36,814 nt of DNA. Origin: Acidimicrobiales bacterium (GTDB lineage: Bacteria > Actinomycetota > Acidimicrobiia > Acidimicrobiales > SZUA-35). Position numbers and translations under genes: made by a program. Below, piece by piece: positions 1 through 8,875 of the stretch. The stretch is taken from the NCBI GenBank assembly GCA_013003535.1, contig JABDIY010000029.1, positions 1 through 36,814 on the forward strand. The letters run 5' to 3'. Under the pieces are notes generated by a model. That model was not told the DNA's origin. It saw nothing but the letters and a program-made list of their open reading frames with translations, and searched no databases. The first letter of the stretch is position 1, and each line of letters begins with the position of its first letter.

Positions 1-2
1 TT

Positions 3-488
3 CTGGTAAACAACGCCGGCATTCTTCACAAGCTCGAGCGGCTCGAAAATTTCAGCGTCGACCGACTCAACGAAGTCGTGAATGTCAACATCGTGGGTGC
101 GTTCCTGTGCGCTCGAGAGGCGGTGAAAATCATGTCAACCCGCAACGGTGGGAGGGGCGGATCCATCGTCAACATCTCCTCTGATGCTTCCTATCTGGGC
201 GGAGCCAACGAATACATCGATTACGCAGCAACGAAGGGAGCAATCGACACGATGACTATCGGATTGGCGGTGGAAGTGGCAACCGAAGGAATTCGCGTCA
301 ACGCCGTTCGGCCAGGCCCGATCGAGACCGACATTCACGAGGGTGATCGCCTGGAGCGCGTAGCTCCTCGGATCCCGATGCAACGAGCCGGGCGTCCCGA
401 TGAGGTGGCCGAGACGATTCTCTTCCTCGCCTCCGACGCGGCCAGCTACGTGAGCGGTGCCCTGGTCAACTGCTCAGGGGCCCGATAG
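3..488 (+). CDS. Short-chain dehydrogenase/reductase (SDR), 5'-truncated by the window edge
   Basis: NAD(P)-dependent oxidoreductase of the classical SDR family; substrate not predictable. The open frame runs in from base 3, and its first residues include the NNAG motif that stabilises the central sheet of the Rossmann fold. Downstream are an INISS-type segment carrying the catalytic Ser, then YAATK, which gives the catalytic Tyr-x-x-x-Lys pair, then the RVNAVRPGPIETD segment that follows it in SDRs. The C-terminus, with the FLASDAASYVSG motif, is complete. The Met at 78 is internal to the domain, so the true start and the GxxxGxG cofactor loop lie upstream of the window. About 160 residues of a usual 250 are visible. 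The next gene is convergent and only 42 bp away. Confidence 0.9.
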   Translation: MVNNAGILHKLERLENFSVDRLNEVVNVNIVGAFLCAREAVKIMSTRNGGRGGSIVNISSDASYLGGANEYIDYAATKGAIDTMTIGLAVEVATEGIRVNAVRPGPIETDIHEGDRLERVAPRIPMQRAGRPDEVAETILFLASDAASYVSGALVNCSGAR

Positions 489-530
489 GGGCCGCTAACA
501 TCGCTACTGCAACGTCTCGGGTACGAGTGT

Positions 531-1391
531 CTAGCGGGCGCCCCGCACCTGAGTTGCGGCAGTGCCGGCCGCAACGGCAAATTGGACGTCGGCCACCGTG
601 GGAATTGCCCGATGAGCGGCGAGCCGAACCGCCAACGCACCGCAAAATGCGTCCCCGGCACCAGTGGTGTCCACAACGTTCACTGCCGGAGCGGGGATCT
701 GAGCTACTTCGCCTTCACTGACGAGAAGCGCTCCTTCTGACCCCAAGGTGACCACGACCGCGGCAATTCCTGAGGCCGCAGACCACTTTGCGATTTCGCC
801 GGTTGGGGGCATAGTCGTGCTACCCATCACTGCCCGTAGTTCAGGTTCGTTCACCACCAGCACATCGACGAACGGAAGCAGATCAGCCGTCCACGACGGA
901 ACCGGGGCGACGTTCCAGACAAACAGCCCTCCACAAGTTGACGCGGCAGTCAAAACGGCTTCGCGGGGAACCTCCGCCTGGGCGAGCACCACATCAGCGT
1001 TGGCAACCATTGCCGACTCTCGGACATCTTGAGCGGACAAGCGAGCGTTCGCTCCGGGGCTCACAACGATCGCATTGTCACCGTCGGCCTGGACCGCGAT
1101 CAGGGCCGTGCCCGAATTGCAACCTGGGGTTTCCAGCACGCGATCGGTATTGACACCCGCGTCCTCCAAGGAGCGTCGCAGCACCCGGCCTGCTTCATCT
1201 TCGCCGACCCTTCCGACCATGTACACGTCCCCACCGCTGCGGACTGCCGCAACCGCCTGATTGCCTCCCTTCCCACCGGGAATGCGTTCAAGATCACCCC
1301 CAAGCACAGTCTCGCCAACCTCAGGAACACGATCCACGATCATCACGAGGTCCAGATTGACGCTGCCGACCACACAAATCGAAGGCATCAA
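531..1391 (-). CDS. rbsK: Ribokinase (PfkB family)
   Basis: Phosphorylates D-ribose (or a related sugar) with ATP at O5 in the cytoplasm, feeding pentose phosphate metabolism. PfkB/ribokinase signatures are clear: the N-terminal GSVNLDLV substrate-binding strand, PGGKGGNQA at about residues 38-46, and DTTGAGDAF at about 241-249, which carries the anion hole and the catalytic Asp (D247). At 286 aa it is slightly shorter than E. coli RbsK (309 aa). The ATG start overlaps the stop of the upstream nucleoside hydrolase by 4 bp (1388-1391), implying translational coupling. The pairing suggests that ribose released from nucleosides is phosphorylated by the next enzyme. A different PfkB sugar or nucleoside kinase specificity remains possible. 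Confidence 0.88.
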   Translation of the reverse strand: MMPSICVVGSVNLDLVMIVDRVPEVGETVLGGDLERIPGGKGGNQAVAAVRSGGDVYMVGRVGEDEAGRVLRRSLEDAGVNTDRVLETPGCNSGTALIAVQADGDNAIVVSPGANARLSAQDVRESAMVANADVVLAQAEVPREAVLTAASTCGGLFVWNVAPVPSWTADLLPFVDVLVVNEPELRAVMGSTTMPPTGEIAKWSAASGIAAVVVTLGSEGALLVSEGEVAQIPAPAVNVVDTTGAGDAFCGALAVRLAAHRAIPTVADVQFAVAAGTAATQVRGAR

Positions 1392-2332
1392 TGAATCCCG
1401 GGGGGCAGGAGAGACTCCCAGATGAGCGCAGCCAGCGCCGCACCATCGGCCGCATCGACAACGGAGCAGTTGGCCGGAGCCTTCACGCGGTATGGTCTCC
1501 GGTCAACCAAGGTCATCCCACGAGCTGCTCCGGAATCGGTCATGACCTCAACGGCGTACCGCTGAGCTTCGAACAACTGAGGATGGGTAGCAACCGCTAC
1601 CGCAACGGCGTCGTGAACGGCGGCCCCGGCGATGGTAGTGACGGCCCGTTGGCTTCTTTCGTAGTAGTCCAACATCTCTGCGAACACCGCAGTTGAGGAT
1701 CCTGCGACCTCGGCGGTGAACCGATCGATCCAGAGCCGATCGAGGAGCACGGTATGGGTGAGGTGAAGACCAGACATGATCAGGTTGGAGTGTCCGGCGG
1801 CGAAGACGATCTGCGCCGCCTCAGGATCGGTGAAGGCATTGAACTCGGCCCCCGGAGTGGCGTTGCCATAAGTTGCGCTTCCGCCCATCCATGAAATCCC
1901 GTCCAACTTGGCAAAGGCATCGGGTGCGGATGATGCGAGATAGGCCACGTTGGTGAGGGGCCCAGATGCGACCAGCCAAAGCGGTTGGACTCCATCATGG
2001 GAGCGAATTGTCTTCGCCAAGAAGCCCACGGCATCGAGGGAGTCCGGCGCTCTCACCGACCGAGGCAGCTCTATTGAACCGGTGCCGGTCCGGCCGTGGA
2101 ACTCCGTGGCCCGGATCGGGATATCACCTCGAATAGTCTCATCGTGACCGGAATGAACCGGCACATCGGGTCGGCCCAGGAGATCCAGGACGGCTAGTGC
2201 GTTCGCTGTTGTGTGGTCCAACCCCACGTTCCCACCCACCGTGGTGACCGCTAGCAGATTGGAGAATCGAGCGGCAACAGCAATTGCCACCGCATCGTCA
2301 AGGCCCGGATCGCAGTCCAAGAGGATGTCCAC
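1388..2332 (-). CDS. Inosine/uridine-preferring nucleoside hydrolase family protein
   Basis: Hydrolyses the N-glycosidic bond of ribonucleosides to free base plus ribose. The hallmark DxDxGxDD calcium-binding cluster lies at the N-terminus (DCDPGLDD, residues 6-13), followed by a TVGGNVG segment and a central GGN/SG-rich region with the ASGPLTN motif expected for this fold. Length 314 aa is normal for IunH/RihA proteins. The GTG start at 2332 is 3 bp after the stop of the FrnE-like gene, and the stop overlaps the ribokinase start (ATGA), so the three genes are very likely cotranscribed. Purine versus pyrimidine preference cannot be read from the sequence. Confidence 0.88.
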   Translation of the reverse strand: MDILLDCDPGLDDAVAIAVAARFSNLLAVTTVGGNVGLDHTTANALAVLDLLGRPDVPVHSGHDETIRGDIPIRATEFHGRTGTGSIELPRSVRAPDSLDAVGFLAKTIRSHDGVQPLWLVASGPLTNVAYLASSAPDAFAKLDGISWMGGSATYGNATPGAEFNAFTDPEAAQIVFAAGHSNLIMSGLHLTHTVLLDRLWIDRFTAEVAGSSTAVFAEMLDYYERSQRAVTTIAGAAVHDAVAVAVATHPQLFEAQRYAVEVMTDSGAARGMTLVDRRPYRVKAPANCSVVDAADGAALAALIWESLLPPGIH

Positions 2333-2335
2333 GAT

Positions 2336-2995
2336 TCAGCCCTCAGGTGCCTGGTGAAGCTTGGTGAAGACGTTGGCGAACGCGGTGGCATCCAGGGCAC
2401 CGGGAACGGCGTAGGCATGGTTGAAGACAAAGGTGGGAACGGCAGTGATTTCGTGGTCAAAAGCCGCCCGAAGGTCGGCGGCTACTTCGTCCTGCCCACC
2501 GTCGGCTTCCAGATACGCTCTGGCTTCAGAAGGATCGAGACCAACATCGGTCACGAGTTCCAGCAGGACAGGGAGCTGACCGATTGCGGCGCCTTCGGTG
2601 AAGTACGCCTGCATGAGGCGCTCCTTCAATACGAGTTGTCGGCCTTTCGTGAAGGCGAACGCCAGCAAACGATGGCCCAGGATCGTGTTGGACCGCTTGG
2701 CGATGTCCAGCCGGAAATCCAGACCCACTTTGGCTGCCTCGTTGGTCACGTGGGTAATGATCTCTGCCGCCCGCTCGGGGCCGCCGAACTTTCGCTCATA
2801 GACTTCTTGGACCAACTGGTCCTCTCCCACTTTGGCGGTGGGATCGAGTTGGAACGCGTGATAGACAAGCTCCGCCTCGATGTCCGGGTGATCTTGACGC
2901 GCCAATGCCAGGCCGGTCTCCAAGCGACGCTTGCCGATATAACACCAAGGGCAGACGATGTCGGACCAGACGTCAATTCGAATCGGTGAAGCCAC
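2336..2995 (-). CDS. DsbA-family (FrnE-like) thiol oxidoreductase
   Basis: Cytoplasmic thioredoxin-fold protein of the DsbA/FrnE (2-hydroxychromene-2-carboxylate isomerase-like) family. The active-site CPWC is at residues 15-18 in IDVWSDIVCPWCYIGK, the arrangement seen in FrnE proteins, and the C-terminal VPTFVFN segment supplies the cis-Pro loop. No signal peptide is seen, so a role as a cytosolic disulfide isomerase or oxidoreductase is more likely than periplasmic folding. It starts with GTG and is the first gene of the nucleoside hydrolase/ribokinase unit; why a thiol oxidoreductase is linked to nucleoside salvage is unclear. 219 aa, normal length. Confidence 0.85.
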   Translation of the reverse strand: MASPIRIDVWSDIVCPWCYIGKRRLETGLALARQDHPDIEAELVYHAFQLDPTAKVGEDQLVQEVYERKFGGPERAAEIITHVTNEAAKVGLDFRLDIAKRSNTILGHRLLAFAFTKGRQLVLKERLMQAYFTEGAAIGQLPVLLELVTDVGLDPSEARAYLEADGGQDEVAADLRAAFDHEITAVPTFVFNHAYAVPGALDATAFANVFTKLHQAPEG

Positions 2996-3042
2996 GGTTC
3001 AATCCTAGAAGCGAGCGGATGACGCTCCCTGCTCCGGTGTGA

Positions 3043-4695
3043 TCATGCGGTTTCTACTGCGGCGGCCGCCTCGAGACCTAGCTGAATGATCGCCTGATCT
3101 CTCAGTTTGAATTTCTGAATCTTCCCTGTCACCGTCATCGGAAACTCCTCGATCACCTCTACATACCGCGGAATCTTGTAGTGGGCGATCCGTCCATCGC
3201 AGTAGTCGCGAACGTCTTGAGCAGTGAGCGTGGCGCCATCGGCCACCTGCACCCACGCCATGATCTCCTCACCATACTTTTCATCGGGAACCCCGATGAC
3301 TTGTACATCTTTGATTGCTGGGTGGGAGTAGAGGAACTCCTCAACCTCCCGGGGATACACGTTTTCCCCACCGCGAATTACCAGGTCTTTGATCCGGCCG
3401 ACGATGTTGACATACCCGTCGTCGTCCATAACAGCGAGGTCACCGGTGTGCATCCACCCCTCGGAGTCGATCGCTTCGGCTGTCCGTTCGGGATCCTCCC
3501 AGTAGCCCAACATCACCGAATAGCCTCGCGTACAAAATTCCCCGGTTTGGTTGCGTGGCACGGTCGATCCGTTCTCGGGATCGATGATCTTGATCTCGAT
3601 GTGGGGCTGCACCCGACCCACGGTGGCTACTCGTTTTTCCACGGGGTCATCGGTCGCAGTTTGCGTGCTCACCGGCGATGTCTCCGTCATCCCGTAGGCG
3701 ATGGTGACTTCATCCATGTTCATCTCGCTCATCGTCCGCCGCATCACCTCGATGGGGCAAGGCGACCCGGCCATGATCCCGGTACGAAGGCTGGACGTGT
3801 CGAACGTTGGGAACGACTCCTCCGCGAGCTGGGCGATGAACATGGTGGGCACGCCGTAAAGGCTCGTAGCCCGCTCTTCCTGAATCGCCCGCAACGTTGC
3901 CAGCGGTTCGAACGACGGCGCCGGGTAAATCACTGCCGCGCCATGTGTGGTGCACCCGAGGTTTCCCATCACCTGACCGAAGCAGTGATAGAGCGGCACC
4001 GGAACGAGCACCCGGTCCTCGTGGGTGTAACCGCACGCCTCAGCCACAAAGAACCCGTTGTTCAGCACGTTCTTGTGGCTCAGAGTTGCGCCCTTCGGGA
4101 AACCGGTTGTGCCAGACGTGTACTGGATGTTGATCGGATCCTCTGGCGACAGAGTGCCCTCGATCAGCGCCACCGCCCCAGGTTTCACGGCACGTGCGTC
4201 GACCAGTAAGTCATCCCAATCGGCGGTGTCGAGAAAGATCACGTGTTCCAGCGCGGGGACATCAGGCCGGATCTCCTCGATCATTCCCTTGTAGTTCGAA
4301 GACTTGAACGCGGTGGCCGCCACCAGACCTTTACAGCCGGACTGGTTCAGAACATAGGCCACCTCGTGCGTTCGATACGCCGGATTGATGCTGACCTGAA
4401 TGATGCCCAACCGAGCGGTGGCGTACTGCACAAGAATCCACTCACTCACGTTCGGTGCCCAGATTCCTATCCGATCTCCGGTCTGAAACCCCCGAGCGAG
4501 GAGGCCGCTAGCAACGAGATCAATCTGCTCCCAGAGCTCGCGGTAGGTCCAACGAATACCCTGGTGCAGGACGACCAAGGCTTCACGATCGCCGTATTCT
4601 TCCACCGTTCTGGCAAGGTTTTGACCGATGGTCTCGGTCAGCAGCGCCGGTGAGGCCGAGCCCACCGTGTGACTCAGTAGAGATTCGGTTCGCAT
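3043..4695 (-). CDS. AMP-forming acyl-CoA synthetase (FadD/ACSF2-like)
   Basis: Activates a carboxylic acid, probably a medium- or long-chain fatty acid, to acyl-CoA through an acyl-adenylate. All ANL-superfamily motifs are present: the P-loop [11 protein letters not shown] (residues 192-202), an AYGMTETSP adenine-binding motif, GYWEDPERT followed by WMHTGDL, the hinge [16 protein letters not shown], and a C-terminal TVTGKIQKF containing the catalytic Lys. At 550 aa it is full length. The ATG at 4695 starts the conserved N-terminus. No tailoring partner is adjacent; the PlsC-like acyltransferase a few genes away is a plausible acyl-CoA consumer. Exact chain-length specificity is not assignable. 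Confidence 0.9.
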   Translation of the reverse strand: MRTESLLSHTVGSASPALLTETIGQNLARTVEEYGDREALVVLHQGIRWTYRELWEQIDLVASGLLARGFQTGDRIGIWAPNVSEWILVQYATARLGIIQVSINPAYRTHEVAYVLNQSGCKGLVAATAFKSSNYKGMIEEIRPDVPALEHVIFLDTADWDDLLVDARAVKPGAVALIEGTLSPEDPINIQYTSGTTGFPKGATLSHKNVLNNGFFVAEACGYTHEDRVLVPVPLYHCFGQVMGNLGCTTHGAAVIYPAPSFEPLATLRAIQEERATSLYGVPTMFIAQLAEESFPTFDTSSLRTGIMAGSPCPIEVMRRTMSEMNMDEVTIAYGMTETSPVSTQTATDDPVEKRVATVGRVQPHIEIKIIDPENGSTVPRNQTGEFCTRGYSVMLGYWEDPERTAEAIDSEGWMHTGDLAVMDDDGYVNIVGRIKDLVIRGGENVYPREVEEFLYSHPAIKDVQVIGVPDEKYGEEIMAWVQVADGATLTAQDVRDYCDGRIAHYKIPRYVEVIEEFPMTVTGKIQKFKLRDQAIIQLGLEAAAAVETA

Positions 4696-4746
4696 GCCCC
4701 AAGAGTAGGTGAAGGCTGCAAACCCCGCCCCATGAGATCTTGCCGG

Positions 4747-5874
4747 CTAGCGCCGGGGGATGACCCGCAGCGTCCGCAGAATGACCTCAGGCACAGGGCC
4801 ACCATGCCACGCCATCACCATCCTGGACTCCACCACATCGGTGTCGGCGGCGGTGTCCCGGGTCAGGTCCACCGACCAGTCACTGAACGATTGTCCAGGT
4901 GTCTCGAGCGCCTCCAATTCTGCGGCAACGAGTGCGGAAACCCGTGGCTCGAATTCGGCCAACACCAATGCCACCTTCTTCTCCAGCGACGACTTTCTGG
5001 TCAATTTGGTGTCAAGCTCCGATGCCACCGCACCCGACAGTTCCTCCCAAGTCCGACCCTGAAGGGCAAACTCGAGGGCCGACGAAGCCTTCCGCCGAAG
5101 TCGGGTGGATTCACCCTGGGTCGCGACCGAAGCCAAGACCTCGATCATGGCAGCATCCCAAAGAGCCCCGAGATGCTGTGCCATTGCTTGGCCAACTGCC
5201 ACGGCCAACTCCACCGTGGCTGTGGCGATCGGGTCCGTTGGCCACTGTTGGGGATTGCCGGAGTCGATGAAACCATCGCCGTGATGCGGCCGCCACCGGG
5301 CTGGCGTCCGGTTGGCCAACCGTTGGACAGCAGGCCACGGGACAACTCCACGCTGGAGCTCGAACAACGTGAACAACACGTCGGTACGAATGTTCACGCG
5401 GTGCCTGTCCAGCCCGCGAATTGCAGCCGCAGCCGTCATGCCAGGATCTCGAACGCAGATGGGACACGTGGAGCGCCCCTCCGTCAGGTTCCAGATCGTG
5501 GAGCGTACGCGCTTGGTGGGTGAACCGGGCAACACTTCGGGGCAGTTCCGGAGCCCGTGAATACGATCCGGCATACCAGACCCGGTTGGACCGACCTCTA
5601 TCCACACCTCCGCACGGTGGTCCGCAGTGGCTGGACGTTCCCACGGGCTGTAGAGCGGGTCCAGAACGCACTCCAGGATTTCCCGGGCCGTTTCGTTCTG
5701 AAGTGATGCGAAATGGGACCGAACCGTGTCAGTCCAGTTCACGAGGGTTGGCGCTTGGGCGGTCCCGGGAGTCGGACCGAATCGATTGACTTCTCGGGCC
5801 GCCAGCACGCGCTTGGCTGCAGGATCCAGCGGGGCTGAAGGATCGATGAACCCGTGTGTGTCAATGGTTGCCAC
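4747..5874 (-). CDS. Hypothetical protein with a single CPIC motif, no recognised family
   Basis: I do not recognise this 375-aa protein. It begins with GTG and has no signal peptide or membrane segment. A mid-protein segment (about residues 110-160) contains a lone Cys, then about 35 residues later a CPIC motif, followed by a His-containing basic stretch, which could bind zinc. The C-terminal half is mostly predicted helical and acidic (an LEKKVALVLAEFEPR stretch, then an AAELEALE run), ending in a basic VILRTLRVIPRR. It sits between the acyl-CoA synthetase and ribonuclease Z on the same strand, 61 bp after rnz. Codon use resembles its neighbours, so it looks like a real gene. A CCGGC-GCTA-GCCGG hairpin overlaps its stop codon (about 4741-4754). 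Confidence 0.7.
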   Translation of the reverse strand: MATIDTHGFIDPSAPLDPAAKRVLAAREVNRFGPTPGTAQAPTLVNWTDTVRSHFASLQNETAREILECVLDPLYSPWERPATADHRAEVWIEVGPTGSGMPDRIHGLRNCPEVLPGSPTKRVRSTIWNLTEGRSTCPICVRDPGMTAAAAIRGLDRHRVNIRTDVLFTLFELQRGVVPWPAVQRLANRTPARWRPHHGDGFIDSGNPQQWPTDPIATATVELAVAVGQAMAQHLGALWDAAMIEVLASVATQGESTRLRRKASSALEFALQGRTWEELSGAVASELDTKLTRKSSLEKKVALVLAEFEPRVSALVAAELEALETPGQSFSDWSVDLTRDTAADTDVVESRMVMAWHGGPVPEVILRTLRVIPRR

Positions 5875-5935
5875 GAGGTTGTATCGACGAAATCCAGATC
5901 AGACTTGAAAGGCCCGGACCTAATACCTGTTGGGC

Positions 5936-6850
5936 TCAGGCCGGGAACGGAATCCTGTCAAGGTCTTCGGCTACCACCACATCGCCGTGGAACTCACTGG
6001 CCTCCTCGGCGAACGCTGCCATGTTGCTGTACCGGGCGGAGAAGTGAGTAAGAACCAACCGCTTGGCACCGGCGGCAGCTGCCAGCCGACCGGCGTCAGC
6101 CGCGGTCATGTGCGCATACGAGTCGGCCAGGCTGCGCTCGGATTCCAGGAACGTGCTCTCACAGACGAGCATGTCGACTCCTCGGGCCAGTAACTCCGCA
6201 CCCGGACAGGATTTGGTGTCCATCACAAATGCAAAGCTGCGGCCCGGAACCTCCTCACTCACCTGGGCCAGATCCACGGGACCGTCCGGTCCGTCAACGG
6301 TGCCCTGGTTCATGAGCTCGCCGACGATCGGGCCGGCGAGTCCTGCAGCCTCCAATTCCTCAGGGATGAACCGACGGCCAGCGGGGCTGCTGATGCGGTA
6401 CCCCTGCGTGCTGACCCGGTGCTGCAGCGCCGCAACTTCCACCGAGAGATCACCCACCGAGCCCACCCGACGCAGCGAAGAGCCGGCTGTGACAGGACGG
6501 GGCTCCAGCAACGGCTGCATGATGCCGGCGGTGCAGGTGCGGAGGCGTTCAAAGTACTGCTCACCAGCGGCCGGGTAGAACACCTGGAGCGGCTCAGGAC
6601 ATCGGTCCAATCCGCGGCGAGCGATGAGGCCCGGGAGCCCCAGGCAATGATCACCGTGGAAGTGTGTCAGGCACACGGCATCGCCCCGGGCGATGGCGAC
6701 GCCTGCGATCGTGCACTGGCGTTGGAAGCCTTCGCCGGGATCGAAAAAGATCATGTGACCACCCCACCGCAGGGCGTAACCGTTGTGATTGCGATGACGG
6801 GTAGGCGCCTGGGACGCGGTCCCGAGCACAACGAGCTCAGCGATACTCAT
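5936..6850 (-). CDS. rnz: Ribonuclease Z (metallo-beta-lactamase fold)
   Basis: Predicted 3'-tRNA endonuclease that removes the 3' trailer from pre-tRNAs, acting as a zinc-dependent phosphodiesterase. The motif THFHGDHCLGLPGL (HFHGDH at residues 63-68) is the metal site typical of RNase Z, preceded by the N-terminal LVVLGTASQAPT and the FDPGEG strand. Later segments (VMDTKSC, VCESTF, HMTAADAGRLA and LTHFSARY) match the remaining ligands and the RNase Z-specific C-terminus. 304 aa is the usual short-form (RNase Z-S) length. Its ATG lies inside the 3' end of the plsC-like gene (14-bp overlap). Confidence 0.88.
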   Translation of the reverse strand: MSIAELVVLGTASQAPTRHRNHNGYALRWGGHMIFFDPGEGFQRQCTIAGVAIARGDAVCLTHFHGDHCLGLPGLIARRGLDRCPEPLQVFYPAAGEQYFERLRTCTAGIMQPLLEPRPVTAGSSLRRVGSVGDLSVEVAALQHRVSTQGYRISSPAGRRFIPEELEAAGLAGPIVGELMNQGTVDGPDGPVDLAQVSEEVPGRSFAFVMDTKSCPGAELLARGVDMLVCESTFLESERSLADSYAHMTAADAGRLAAAAGAKRLVLTHFSARYSNMAAFAEEASEFHGDVVVAEDLDRIPFPA

Positions 6851-7661
6851 GCGGATGCTCTTCAGCCCAGCGCACTGCCTCGTCCTGCAGTTCCTGAAGG
6901 CGAATCGCCAACGCTTCGGTGAATTCTGCCAACTGGTGGCGGGATGCCCTCGCTCCGTTGGTCCCCTGCGGCGGATCGATCGGATTTCCGACGACGATTC
7001 GCACTGTTGTTCGGTGTAGTCGCCTGGAGCCGGCGCTCAATGCTGCCGCCGTCCCGGCAATCCCTACGGGCACGACCGGCGCGTGGGTGCGAGCGGCCAG
7101 CCACGCGGCTCCGTCGAACAGCGGTTGTACGGTGTTGATAGCGGCACGGGCGGAACCCGGTTCCTTCTTGGCTGCCGCCGCAGATATCCGAGCTCCTTCG
7201 GGAAAAACGAACAAGGCCTCGCCCCGGTCCAGGAGTTGTTTGGCTGCTTTCAACGCTTCCCGATCGGCCGTTCCCCTTTTCACCGGAATTGCACCCAGCG
7301 CCGAGCAGAGATACCGAAGACCTCGTCGGGCGAAAAGGCTCTCTTTGCCGAGAGCGCGCAGCCGTCGCTGGCAGACGGTAGCCACAATGACCGAGTCCAG
7401 ATGGCTCCGGTGAACCGGGGCCACCACCAAGGGACCTGGCCGGTCTAACGCTTCCGCATTGCGCACAGCGACTCTCAAATAGGGATGCAGCAGGAGGCGC
7501 GCAAGCCGTCGCACCACCCAGTACAGCACCAGCGACGTGCGGCGGTCACCCACCTCATACGCCCAGTCCCGAAGTGCGCCTGGATCGGCGTAAGTGGGCC
7601 GAAAACGCACTTTGTGGCTCTTCCACCGTCTCTGCAGCCGAGATTTGGTCACATAACCCAT
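6837..7661 (-). CDS. 1-acyl-glycerol-3-phosphate acyltransferase family protein (PlsC-like)
   Basis: Membrane-associated acyltransferase of glycerophospholipid synthesis, expected to move an acyl group to lysophosphatidic acid or a related acceptor. The catalytic HX4D box is HRSHLD (residues 84-89), and the acceptor-binding FPEGAR box is at 153-158, with KRG between them and VPVGIAGT after. The N-terminal 45 residues are strongly basic, followed by a hydrophobic stretch around residues 43-62. 274 aa is normal. It heads the operon with rnz and is divergent from the ECF transporter operon with only about 17 bp between the start codons. Confidence 0.86.
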   Translation of the reverse strand: MGYVTKSRLQRRWKSHKVRFRPTYADPGALRDWAYEVGDRRTSLVLYWVVRRLARLLLHPYLRVAVRNAEALDRPGPLVVAPVHRSHLDSVIVATVCQRRLRALGKESLFARRGLRYLCSALGAIPVKRGTADREALKAAKQLLDRGEALFVFPEGARISAAAAKKEPGSARAAINTVQPLFDGAAWLAARTHAPVVPVGIAGTAAALSAGSRRLHRTTVRIVVGNPIDPPQGTNGARASRHQLAEFTEALAIRLQELQDEAVRWAEEHPHEYR

Positions 7662-7678
7662 TCAATCAGGCTTTGAAG

Positions 7679-8875
7679 ATGGCACGCTTATATATCGCTC
7701 GCACACAGGCCAAGCGGCTTTCACCAACTGAACTTGCAGAGGCTGCGGTCATGGCGGATCTGGCGGTCGGCGTCGTGATCATCGCGCGGCTGACCCCGTT
7801 CGCCTACCTCACCACGGTTTTGGGGGCCATTCCCTTCGCCGTCCTGGCCATGCGTCACCGCCGCCACGTCCTGGTGGTCAGTTTCTGGATCAGCGTGATT
7901 CTGGCATTCCTGTTAACCGGCTTTGCCGCCGCTACCCAAGTACTGGTGATGGCGATCTTCGGCGGTGTGTCGGGCCGAGCCTACGCCCACGGCTGGGGTG
8001 GGTTCCGAACCTCGGTTGCAGCGATCGCGTTTGGATGGACGGTAGTCACAGCTCTCAGCCTCGGGATCCTCGTGGCATTCTCGGGCTTCCGCCGTCTCAA
8101 CCTGGAGGCGGCCGCAATTCAATGGACCGGGAGTAGTCGAGTTCTCCACCGGGTCGGACTCGGCTCAGCGGCAGAGTTTTTGGACCCCATCGTGGTTTGG
8201 AGCATCGAGAACTGGTATCTCTCACTCCCGGCCAGCCAACTCGTCTTCTCGGTGATTGTGGCGTTTCTCATCTCCCGGATCGGCGGCCCCACGATCAAAC
8301 GGGTGGACCGCTCAGTTCGAACTGAGCCGTCGAAACGGCCCATTCCCTCGCCGGAATCGGTTGCGGCCGTGCAAACCGCTACCGGCTTTGTGGCCGTAAC
8401 GGGCCCGAACGGAGCGGGGAAGTCCACCCTTCTACGGGCCGTCGCAGTCGCTGAGCCCGGTGTCCTCGGCGAACGGGGCGGGATCGCCTGGATCGGACAA
8501 CGACCAGACAATCAAATACTCGGGACTCGCGTCCTGGACGACCTTGCGTGGGGACTGAAACCGGTCCCGGAGCTGGAGACCCTTCGTTCCACGTTGGAAG
8601 CGGTTGGATTGGCGGGATTCGACCAGCGTGAAACCGACACCCTCTCCGGTGGGGAGCAGCAACGGTTGGCGATCGCCGCCGCTCTCATCCGTAACCCGAC
8701 ACTTTTGCTCTCGGACGAAACCACGGCAATGCTAGATCCTGATGGTAGGGAGCTGGTCCGGGACGCCTTACGAGCTGCTAGTGACTCGGGTATCAACGTG
8801 ATCCACGCCACCCATCTCGAGTCCGATATCGCCAGCGCCGATCGCCAAATCCAAATCGGCCCGGTGACACCGTGA
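7679..8875 (+). CDS. ECF-type transporter: membrane (DUF2232/S-like) domain fused to an ABC ATPase domain
   Basis: Residues about 1-215 contain some five or six hydrophobic helices that read like a DUF2232/substrate-specific (S) component. After a short basic linker comes an ABC ATPase: Walker A GPNGAGKST (residues 242-250), Q-loop IGQRPDN, signature LSGGEQQRLAIA, a Walker B ending SDETTAMLD (Glu present; Thr where most have Pro), and a switch His in HATH. The ATPase part is short and lacks the usual N-terminal strand pair. I chose the ATG at 7679, as the longer frame from 7574 would run through the start of the divergent plsC-like gene. The stop overlaps the next start (GTGA). Together with the following EcfA and EcfT genes this makes an importer for a vitamin, metal or similar micronutrient. 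The substrate is unknown. Confidence 0.8.
   Translation: MARLYIARTQAKRLSPTELAEAAVMADLAVGVVIIARLTPFAYLTTVLGAIPFAVLAMRHRRHVLVVSFWISVILAFLLTGFAAATQVLVMAIFGGVSGRAYAHGWGGFRTSVAAIAFGWTVVTALSLGILVAFSGFRRLNLEAAAIQWTGSSRVLHRVGLGSAAEFLDPIVVWSIENWYLSLPASQLVFSVIVAFLISRIGGPTIKRVDRSVRTEPSKRPIPSPESVAAVQTATGFVAVTGPNGAGKSTLLRAVAVAEPGVLGERGGIAWIGQRPDNQILGTRVLDDLAWGLKPVPELETLRSTLEAVGLAGFDQRETDTLSGGEQQRLAIAAALIRNPTLLLSDETTAMLDPDGRELVRDALRAASDSGINVIHATHLESDIASADRQIQIGPVTP

Noticed and set aside
3181-4209. Long open frame (342 codons) opposite the acyl-CoA synthetase gene
   Set aside because: Entirely antisense to a gene with all family motifs; its translation has no domain pattern. Similar long antisense frames at 18743-20335 and 25529-26710 were rejected for the same reason.
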